From contig NZ_AUFG01000024.1 in NCBI RefSeq assembly GCF_000426385.1, forward strand, positions 1 to 57,596: DNA of 57,596 nt. The letters run 5' to 3'. Shown here piece by piece: positions 52,456-57,596 of this stretch. The stretch comes from Arsenicicoccus bolidensis DSM 15745 (GTDB lineage Bacteria; Actinomycetota; Actinomycetes; Actinomycetales; Dermatophilaceae). Position 1 is the first letter of the stretch, and each line of letters opens with the position of its first letter. Position numbers and translations under genes: made by a program. The notes under the pieces are model-generated. The model was given only the letters and a program-made list of their open reading frames with translations. It did not search any database and was not told where the DNA came from.

Positions 52456-52850
52456 CTCGAACCACCGTGCACGCCGACGCCGCCCCCGCCCCGGTCGGCC
52501 CCTACTCGCACGCCGCGAGCAGCGGCGAGCAGGGCCTGCTCCACCTCTCCGGCCAGACGCCCATCGACCCGGGCACCGGCCGGCTCGTCGACGGGGACGT
52601 GAGCACCCAGGCGAGGCAGGTGTTCACCAACCTCCAGGCGGTGCTCGCCGCCGCCGGCCGCACGCTGGACGACGTGGTCAAGGTCAACGTCTACCTCGTG
52701 GACATGGCCGACTTCTCGGCGATCAACGAGGTGTACGCCACCGTGTTCGCCGAGCCGTATCCCGCCCGGACCACGGTCGCCGTCGCGGGCCTGCCGCTGG
52801 GCGCGCGGGTGGAGATCGAGCTGGTGGCGGGGCACCCGTCCGTCCGCTAG
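52452..52850 (+). CDS. RidA-family protein
   Basis: 132 residues. PAPVGPYSHAA, LHLSGQTPIDP, FTNLQAVLAAAGRTLDDVVKV and the C-terminal RTTVAVAGLPLGARVEIELVA cover the Rid family; the conserved Arg (ARTTV) binds the substrate carboxylate. These proteins hydrolyse reactive enamines/imines from amino acid metabolism. The ATG overlaps the DUF4185 stop by 4 bp. Its TAG stop overlaps the convergent alpha-galactosidase stop in the sequence CTAG. Confidence 0.93.
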   Translation: MTRTTVHADAAPAPVGPYSHAASSGEQGLLHLSGQTPIDPGTGRLVDGDVSTQARQVFTNLQAVLAAAGRTLDDVVKVNVYLVDMADFSAINEVYATVFAEPYPARTTVAVAGLPLGARVEIELVAGHPSVR

Positions 52851-55057
52851 TCCGTCGTCAGGTGGAGGACGACGATCTCGTCGGGGGACAACGCAGGTGC
52901 CTCCACCCCGACCGCCTGCATCGAGCGACCGCGCAGCAGGACGCCCTCGTCGCCGGGCCACCAGGCGGGCGGTTGCGGCATACCGTGCGGCGGGCGGCTG
53001 GGCGTGACGTCCCGGACGCGGTAGCGGCGGTCGGGGTCGAGCCCGGCGAGGCGCATCCGGCCGATGGGGTCGACGATCGCGCGACCGGTGGACACGACGG
53101 CGAAGAGCGCCTCGTCCTGGGTCGGGGAGACGACCCCGTGGACGTGCAGCTCGGGCACGACGTCGTCCAGGCGGACCACGGCGCCGGAGTGCAGGAGCTC
53201 GCGGTGGTGCTTGTAGAAGCGGACCCAGTCGCCGAGCTCCGCGAGCTCCGCGTCGGAGGCGCGGGCGAGGTCCCACTCGATGCCGAGGTGTCCCCAGACG
53301 GCGGTGCCGGCGCGGAAGTGCAGGGTGTGCATGCGGCCCGTCGTGTGCGAGGCGCCCGAGGCGATGTGCGAGCCCATGAGCTCCGGGGGGACGAGCTGCT
53401 GGGTCCAGCGGTGCATCACCTGACGCTCGAGGGGGTCGACGCAGTCCGACGTCCAGATCCGGTCCGTGTGCTCGAGGACGGCGAGGTCGACGCGCGAGCC
53501 ACCGGAGCTGCAGGCCTCGATCTCCAGCCCGGGGAAGCGGTCCTTGAGCTCGGCCATGAGCCGGTAGGCGGCGAGCGTCTGCTCGTGCACGCCCGCCCGC
53601 CCTGTGGGTGCGGTGCCGGCGTCGACCAGGTCGCGGTTGTGGTCCCACTTGATGTAGCCGATGGCGTAGGTCTCGAGCAGCGCCACCATCTGGTCGCGGA
53701 CGTGGGCGTAGGCCTGCGGGATGCCGAGGTTGAGCACCTGCTGGTGGCGGCTCTCCACGGGAATCCGGTTGCCCGTGGCCATGATCCACTCGGGATGGGC
53801 GCGGGCCACGTCGCTGTCGAGGTTGACCATCTCGGGCTCGAACCAGATGCCGAACTCCATGCCCAGGCCGGTGACGTGGTCGACCAGGGGGCCGAGGCCG
53901 TCGGGCCACATGTCGGGGGAGACGACCCAGTCCCCGAGGCCGGCGTGGTCGTCGCGGCGGGCGCCGAACCAGCCGTCGTCCAGGACGTAGCGCTCGACGC
54001 CGAGGGCGGCGGCGCGGTCGGCGAGGTCGGTGAGGCGCGCCAGGTCGTGATCGAAGTAGACGGCCTCCCACACGTTGAGGGTGACCTTGCGGTCGGTCTG
54101 CGGGTGCGTCGGCCGTGACCGCAACCAGCCGTGGAAGCGCGCGGCCTGGGCGTCCAGGCCGTCGCCATACGCGCCGAATATCCAAGGAGAGCAGTAGGAC
54201 TCGCCCGTGGCCAGCCGCATCTCGCCGGGGAGCAGCAGCTCGGACCCGCCGATCACGGTGCGGCCGTTGAACAGTCGCTCGGCCCAGTGGCGATGGTTGC
54301 CGGACCAGGCGGTGTGGACGCCCCAGACCTCACCGTGGCGGAACCCGAATCCCTTTGTCCCAGCAGAGAGCACGTAGGCCGCGTCGGCGCCCGTGCGTCC
54401 CTTGCGTCCCTCGCGCAGGTGCTGCCCGACGGTGAACTCCTTGCGCTGGGGCGCGCGTTCGGTGCCCCAGTGCCCGGCCAGGTCGTGAATCTCGTTGGCC
54501 TGGTTGGGAACCGGGAGGGTGAGTGCCAGCTCGTCGAGGGCGTGGTCGGTGTCGCCGTCGTTGGTGAGCGTGGCGCGCGTGCGCACGAGTCCCGTCGCCA
54601 GCAGCTCGATCTCGACGGTCAGGGTCAGGCGCGCCTCGTCGTCGTGGGCGGTGACGTGGAGCGCGCCGGCGCCGAGGGTGGTGAGCGTGCCGTATGCCGT
54701 CGCGCCGGCCGCCTCGTCGGTGCGGGCCTCGGCCGTGGTCACCGTGAAGCGGGGCGACCAGCCGGACCCGTCGTCGCGGCTGCCGCTGATGCCCGGCCGA
54801 CCGGACCAGCCGGCGTGGTGCTCGGGCAGGACCGCGACCCGGACGGGGACGTCGACGTCGTTGCCGCCGCGGCCGTAGGTCGTCGCCAGGACCAGGGTCG
54901 CCGCCTCGTCGGCGTCGAGGTCGGGGAGGGCGGCCCCCCAGTGGGCGATCGAGGGGAGGCGGGCGTCGGACAGGTCGAGCAGCAGGGAGACGCCCCCGCT
55001 GGTGAGGTGGACCTGGCAGTCCTGGCCGGAGCCGGTGGTCAGGGCGTGAGAAGGCAT
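52847..55057 (-). CDS. alpha-galactosidase, GH36
   Basis: About 736 residues. The central (beta/alpha)8 barrel has YVLDDGWFGARRDD, WFEPEMVNLDSD, IKWDHNRDL (nucleophile Asp) and IWTSDCVDPLERQ (acid/base Asp), preceded by the N-terminal beta-sandwich of GH36. It lacks a signal peptide, so it acts in the cytosol on imported oligosaccharides such as melibiose or raffinose; no transporter gene is adjacent. I start at ATG 55057; a GTG two codons upstream is possible. Confidence 0.94.
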   Translation of the reverse strand: MPSHALTTGSGQDCQVHLTSGGVSLLLDLSDARLPSIAHWGAALPDLDADEAATLVLATTYGRGGNDVDVPVRVAVLPEHHAGWSGRPGISGSRDDGSGWSPRFTVTTAEARTDEAAGATAYGTLTTLGAGALHVTAHDDEARLTLTVEIELLATGLVRTRATLTNDGDTDHALDELALTLPVPNQANEIHDLAGHWGTERAPQRKEFTVGQHLREGRKGRTGADAAYVLSAGTKGFGFRHGEVWGVHTAWSGNHRHWAERLFNGRTVIGGSELLLPGEMRLATGESYCSPWIFGAYGDGLDAQAARFHGWLRSRPTHPQTDRKVTLNVWEAVYFDHDLARLTDLADRAAALGVERYVLDDGWFGARRDDHAGLGDWVVSPDMWPDGLGPLVDHVTGLGMEFGIWFEPEMVNLDSDVARAHPEWIMATGNRIPVESRHQQVLNLGIPQAYAHVRDQMVALLETYAIGYIKWDHNRDLVDAGTAPTGRAGVHEQTLAAYRLMAELKDRFPGLEIEACSSGGSRVDLAVLEHTDRIWTSDCVDPLERQVMHRWTQQLVPPELMGSHIASGASHTTGRMHTLHFRAGTAVWGHLGIEWDLARASDAELAELGDWVRFYKHHRELLHSGAVVRLDDVVPELHVHGVVSPTQDEALFAVVSTGRAIVDPIGRMRLAGLDPDRRYRVRDVTPSRPPHGMPQPPAWWPGDEGVLLRGRSMQAVGVEAPALSPDEIVVLHLTTD

Positions 55058-55114
55058 GCCCACCAGCCTGTCACCTCACGGCGTCTACGCCAGTCGAGCC
55101 GACGCCCTCCCGCC

Positions 55115-55212
55115 GACTGGTCAGCTCCGGGCGGCGCGCCCCGCCGGCTGGCCGGCTCCGGGTGGCCCGCCCCGCCGACTGGTCGGTTCCCGACGTCGGG
55201 AGCCGACCAGTC
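55115..55212. repeat. GGTCAG repeat family, third locus, with near-perfect palindrome
   Basis: CCGACTGGTCAGCTCCGG-like segments recur three times in about 80 bp (near 55113, 55143 and 55174). The last (55177-55212) is a 36-nt palindrome with a single mismatch, centred on CCCGACGTCGGG. It lies between the divergently placed 3' end of the His-rich gene and the 5' end of the alpha-galactosidase gene, so it may also serve as terminator or operator. Confidence 0.8.
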
Positions 55213-55225
55213 GACGACGGGTGGG

Positions 55226-55477
55226 TCAGTGCTCGTGCACGTGGTCGCCGTGCTGGTGGTGCCGGTGTCCGTCGTGAAGGTGGTCGACGTGGTCGTCGTG
55301 CTCGACGGTCTCGCAGCCGTCGCCCTCGGTGTGCTCGCCCTCGTGGTCGGCGTGGACCGAGACCTCGGGGTGGCGCTCCTCGCCGTGGACGTGGTCGAGG
55401 TGGTCGTCGTGCTGCACGGTCTGACAGCCGTCGCCGGCGAGGTGCTCGTGGTCGGTGACGTCGGTGTGCTGGGTCAT
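55226..55477 (-). CDS. small histidine-rich protein, probable metal binder
   Basis: 83 residues, about a quarter of them His, with many Asp/Glu. It contains an internal duplication: GDGCQTVQHDDHLDHVHG and GDGCETVEHDDHVDHLHDG, each with one Cys. No signal peptide. A clear AGGAGGGG precedes ATG 55477. A Zur-like box at 55614 and the zinc-independent ribosomal genes next door suggest zinc storage or delivery during zinc limitation; this is inference. Confidence 0.8.
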   Translation of the reverse strand: MTQHTDVTDHEHLAGDGCQTVQHDDHLDHVHGEERHPEVSVHADHEGEHTEGDGCETVEHDDHVDHLHDGHRHHQHGDHVHEH

Positions 55478-55613
55478 GGTCCCCTCCTGCTGTTCGTCGC
55501 GCCGCCACGGGTGCGGCGCCCCTTGCGGGCGTGGTCCGCCACGCCCGAGGCCCACTGTAGGATGCCCCGCCTGTGGGTCTCCTGTGACCCCGGCCCCGCG
55601 CGATCCTGTTGTC

Positions 55614-55630
55614 TGATAATGGTTTTCGCT
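55614..55630 (-). promoter_or_regulatory. Zur-like box upstream of the His-rich gene
   Basis: TGATAATGGTTTTCG matches the actinobacterial Zur consensus TGAAAATGATTTTCA at 12 of 15 positions. It lies about 140 bp before the His-rich gene start, in a 460-bp gap that otherwise holds the ATTGGTSACCAAT palindromes. Confidence 0.55.
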
Positions 55631-55684
55631 GGACCAGCAGCATCGGCATCGCTGTGACCGACGTCTCACCGCCCCCTCCTCGCC

Positions 55685-55798
55685 ATTGGTCACCAATCGA
55701 CGATTCCGACCCGTTTGGATCGTTCAGATGCGTGATTGGTGACCAATGGGGTGGGCCGGGAGGGACGGTGGAGCCTGAGTGCGTCATTGGTGACCAAT
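55685..55798. repeat. three ATTGGTSACCAAT palindromes spaced 50-51 bp
   Basis: The 13-bp palindrome occurs at 55685-55697 (ATTGGTCACCAAT), 55735-55747 and 55786-55798 (ATTGGTGACCAAT). Spacers differ in sequence, so only the palindromes are conserved. They lie in the gap between the His-rich gene start and the rpmE2 stop; the remaining part of the gap (55799-55940) shows no gene. Confidence 0.85.
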
Positions 55799-55940
55799 GG
55801 CGGCGCGCCGGGGAGGGGGCGGGGTCCGGCATACGGCGATCGCGGCCCGCTCCTCCCGGCCGAAGGGGAGGGGCGAGCCGCGACCTGGGTCCGCGCGGAG
55901 AGACGGTGCGCGGGGTCTGTGGGGCCGTTGGCGTCAGGCG

Positions 55941-56186
55941 TCAGCCGCGGCCGTAGCGGCGATTGAAGCGCTCGACGCGTCCGGCGGTGTCCATGATCTT
56001 CTGCTTGCCCGTGTAGAACGGGTGCGAGGCGCTGGAGACGTCGACGTTGATCACCGGGTAGGTGTTGCCGTCCTCCCACTCGATCGTGTCGTTGCTCGTG
56101 GCGGTCGAGCGCGTGAGGAAGGCGAAGTCGGCCGTCGGGTCCCGGAACACCACGGGGTGGTAGTCCGGGTGGATGCCCGGCTTCAC
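55941..56186 (-). CDS. rpmE2: ribosomal protein L31 type B, zinc-independent
   Basis: 81 residues. [34 protein letters not shown] and [17 protein letters not shown] are L31 blocks. There is no cysteine, so it is the C-minus paralogue that replaces zinc-bearing L31 when zinc is scarce. GTG start at 56186 overlapping the HU gene stop (GTGA). Last gene of the operon. Confidence 0.95.
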   Translation of the reverse strand: MKPGIHPDYHPVVFRDPTADFAFLTRSTATSNDTIEWEDGNTYPVINVDVSSASHPFYTGKQKIMDTAGRVERFNRRYGRG

Positions 56187-56464
56187 CTCTCGCCCTTGGC
56201 GGCGGCCTTGAGCGTGGAGCCGGGCGTGAGCTTCACCGACGGCTGCGCCGGGATCTCGATCGCCTCGCCGGTGCGCGGGTTGCGGCCCGTGCGGGCGGCG
56301 CGCTCGACGCGCTCGAGGGTGAGTAGCCCCGCGATCTGCAGCTTGCTGCCGTCGGCGGCGCACTCGCGCATCAGGTCGCCGAGGGCGTCGAGGACGCCGT
56401 TGACGTCGTTGGGCGTGGTGGCGGTGCGCTTGCTGATCTCGTAGACGAGCTCGCTGCGGTTCAT
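56183..56464 (-). CDS. HU-family DNA-binding protein
   Basis: 93 residues. [18 protein letters not shown] and the arm region [23 protein letters not shown] identify an HU/IHF-type DNA-bending protein. It lacks the long lysine-rich tail of the main actinobacterial HU (HupB). Its position inside an operon of zinc-independent ribosomal proteins suggests expression under zinc limitation. ATG 56464 follows GGAC-type spacing with AAAGGAC upstream. Confidence 0.92.
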   Translation of the reverse strand: MNRSELVYEISKRTATTPNDVNGVLDALGDLMRECAADGSKLQIAGLLTLERVERAARTGRNPRTGEAIEIPAQPSVKLTPGSTLKAAAKGER

Positions 56465-56500
56465 GGAACGGTCCTTTCGGAAGGGGATCGGGCTGGTGGG

Positions 56501-56806
56501 TTACCAGCTGGACTTGGTGACGCCGGGCAGCTCGCCGGCGTGGGCCATCTCGCGCAGGCGGATCCGCGACAGGCCGAACGCCCGGTAGACCGAGCGCGGG
56601 CGACCGTCCACGACGTCCCGGTTGCGCAGGCGGGTGGCGCTCGCGTCCCGGGGCATCCGCTGCAGCCGCAGCTGGGCGGCGGCCTTGCCCATGGCGTCGG
56701 CGGTGGGGTCGGCGATGACGCGCTTGAGGGCGCGACGCTCCTCCGCGTAGCGGGCGACGACCTCACGACGCTGCTGGTCGCGGGCGATCTTGGACTTCTT
56801 GGCCAT
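56501..56806 (-). CDS. rpsN: ribosomal protein S14, zinc-independent
   Basis: 101 residues. [20 protein letters not shown] and the C-terminal [23 protein letters not shown] are S14 blocks. The CxxC...CxxC zinc site of short S14 is absent, so this is the long C-minus form. Its ATG shares one base with the rpmG stop (TGATG). A 36-bp gap separates it from the HU gene. Confidence 0.96.
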   Translation of the reverse strand: MAKKSKIARDQQRREVVARYAEERRALKRVIADPTADAMGKAAAQLRLQRMPRDASATRLRNRDVVDGRPRSVYRAFGLSRIRLREMAHAGELPGVTKSSW

Positions 56807-56973
56807 CAGCGCTCCTCCTTGAACTCGACGTGCTTGCGCACGACCGGGTCGTACTTGCGGATCACGAGCCGGTCGGGGTCGTTCCGGCGGTTCTTGCGCG
56901 TGATGTACGTGTAGCCCGTGCCCGCCGTGGAGCGGAGCTTGATCTTGGGCCGCACGTCGGTGGACCTGGCCAT
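56806..56973 (-). CDS. rpmG: ribosomal protein L33, zinc-independent
   Basis: 55 residues starting [20 protein letters not shown], with [21 protein letters not shown], the L33 core. No cysteine, so C-minus type. AAGGAGG precedes ATG 56973. It is the first gene of the leftward operon and faces rpmF across the Zur-like box. Confidence 0.95.
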   Translation of the reverse strand: MARSTDVRPKIKLRSTAGTGYTYITRKNRRNDPDRLVIRKYDPVVRKHVEFKEER

Positions 56974-56997
56974 GAGGTGGCCTCCTTCGTCTGTCAG

Positions 56998-57022
56998 ATA
57001 AGAATGATTACCATAACGGATA
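56998..57022. promoter_or_regulatory. Zur-like box between rpmG and rpmF
   Basis: TAAGAATGATTACCATAAC within the divergent promoter region matches the Zur consensus TGAAAATGATTTTCA at about 11 of 15 positions and has the dyad ATG-N5-CAT. It is the most AT-rich stretch of the region. One site could repress both directions when zinc is sufficient. Confidence 0.65.
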
Positions 57023-57059
57023 GGTTGAGCGCTCTGTTCCCACGCCGAGGAGGCACCTG

Positions 57060-57239
57060 ATGGCAGTCCCCAAGCGCAAGATGTCGCGCTCGAACACCCG
57101 GTCCCGCCGCGCCAGCTGGAAGGCCGAGCCCGTCGAGCTCGTGCCCGTGTCGGTCGGTGGCCGCACGGTGCGCGTGCCCCGACGGCTCGTGCGGGCGGTC
57201 CAGCGAGGGCTGGTCGACCCGAGCCGCTTCGAGGTCTGA
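57060..57239 (+). CDS. rpmF: ribosomal protein L32, zinc-independent
   Basis: 59 residues: [20 protein letters not shown] is the universal L32 start, but the four zinc-binding cysteines found in standard L32 are missing and the C-terminal half is rewritten ([18 protein letters not shown]). Hence a C-minus L32. GGAGG lies 7 nt before the ATG. Divergent from rpmG and likely under the same Zur control. Confidence 0.9.
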   Translation: MAVPKRKMSRSNTRSRRASWKAEPVELVPVSVGGRTVRVPRRLVRAVQRGLVDPSRFEV

Positions 57240-57265
57240 GGCCTTCGTCGGGTCCGCCAGGGTCG

Positions 57266-57336
57266 TCAGAGCCGCTCGCCGCGAGCCTGCATCCGCACGA
57301 TCGCGGCGTCGATCCCGATGCGGTCGATCGTCTGAG
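57266..57336 (-). pseudogene. 3' fragment of a gene interrupted by the IS21-like element
   Basis: A leftward frame ends with [21 protein letters not shown] and a TGA at 57266-57268. Upstream it runs into the IS element end near 57337, so the 5' part lies beyond the window or was lost. Only about 22 residues remain, too few to name a family. Confidence 0.45.
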
Positions 57337-57596
57337 TGTGCCAGTCTGAAGTGGCCCCACTTGGAGGCGTAGTGATGGCTTGATTTGGCCCCACCCTCGA
57401 CCCGACCAGACCCGTAGGTTCCGTACTTGTCCGCCAAAGACGAGTACGAGAGGCCATGGGGTTGAAGGAGAGATCGAGAGTGGAGCAGTTCGAACGTATC
57501 CGACGGGACGCCCGCGATGAAGGCATGTCGATTCGCGCGCTCGCGGCCAAGCACAAGGTCCACCGACGCACCGTCCGCGCGGCGTTGGCCGACGCA
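57337..57596 (+). mobile_element. left end of an IS21-family insertion sequence, cut by the window edge
   Basis: The sequence from about 57337 (TGTGCCAGTCTGAAGTGG) begins with TG, and TGGCCCCAC is repeated at about 57352 and 57386, resembling the multiple terminal repeats of IS21 ends. The istA-like frame starts inside it at 57456. The right end and istB are outside the window. Confidence 0.7.
57456..57596 (+). CDS. IS21-family transposase IstA, N-terminal fragment
   Basis: 47 residues, incomplete at the window end. [18 protein letters not shown] followed by [19 protein letters not shown] is the N-terminal helix-turn-helix of IS21-type IstA transposases. The DDE catalytic core lies beyond the window. 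GAG upstream of the ATG (GAGAGGCC) is a weak ribosome site. Confidence 0.82.
   Translation, partial: MGLKERSRVEQFERIRRDARDEGMSIRALAAKHKVHRRTVRAALADA

Noticed and set aside
55226-55696. Longer start for the His-rich protein
   Set aside because: The extra 73 codons cross the Zur-like box and have no His-rich character, while ATG 55477 has a strong ribosome site.

Overview
The window is high-GC DNA (roughly 70% by eye) with dense, often overlapping genes, GTG starts and ATGA/GTGA stop-start overlaps. Gene content (MptB-type mannosyltransferase, DUF4235, DUF559 nuclease-like proteins, IclR and ArsR regulators, a hut pathway of actinobacterial type) points to an actinobacterium, probably Micrococcales, perhaps Intrasporangiaceae-like; the family-level guess is weak. 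No rRNA, tRNA or CRISPR array was seen.

Layout. 0-6 kb: 3' end of an M18 aminopeptidase, three 50-bp repeats, an ArsR/SRPBCC pair, a quinone oxidoreductase, mobA with an IclR regulator, panC and a SnoaL-like protein. 6-16 kb: hutH, a mannosyltransferase, a frameshifted glycosyltransferase, regulators, a cold-shock protein, a VapB antitoxin whose VapC toxin has collapsed to 24 codons, hutU and an NCS1 permease. 16-26 kb: two DUF559 (Vsr-like) genes, each with a DnaA-box-like TTATCCACA upstream and repeats around it, separated by an ABC transporter/two-component operon and the M20 amidohydrolase-hutF-hutI operon. 26-32 kb: a second two-component/ABC export module. 32.5-35.6 kb: a TPP riboswitch controlling a thiamine-type ECF transporter whose two ATPases and T component are fused. 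35.8-38 kb: a decaying surface-protein locus. 38-50.3 kb: nitrate respiration (two narK transporters, two paralogous winged-helix regulators, narGHJI and a coupled cupin gene); mobA near 3 kb could supply the molybdenum cofactor. 50.3-55 kb: lipoprotein, DUF4185 protein, RidA, GH36 alpha-galactosidase. 55.2-57.2 kb: a zinc-starvation locus (His-rich protein, cysteine-free L31, S14, L33 and L32, an HU-like protein, Zur-like boxes). The right edge is the start of an IS21-family element inserted in another gene.

Four signals are not explained by the genes. (1) The octamer GTATGNCG occurs about once per kb on both strands, and almost every GTATG in the window lies inside it. (2) DUF559 genes, TTATCCACA boxes and palindromic repeats occur together. 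(3) Several families of intergenic palindromes recur, some supplying stop codons to neighbouring genes. (4) An 18-bp near-palindrome is shared by the upstream regions of hutH and hutU and may be a hut operator. Many genes appear to be transcribed without a leader: a TANNNT hexamer lies 6-7 nt before the start codon.
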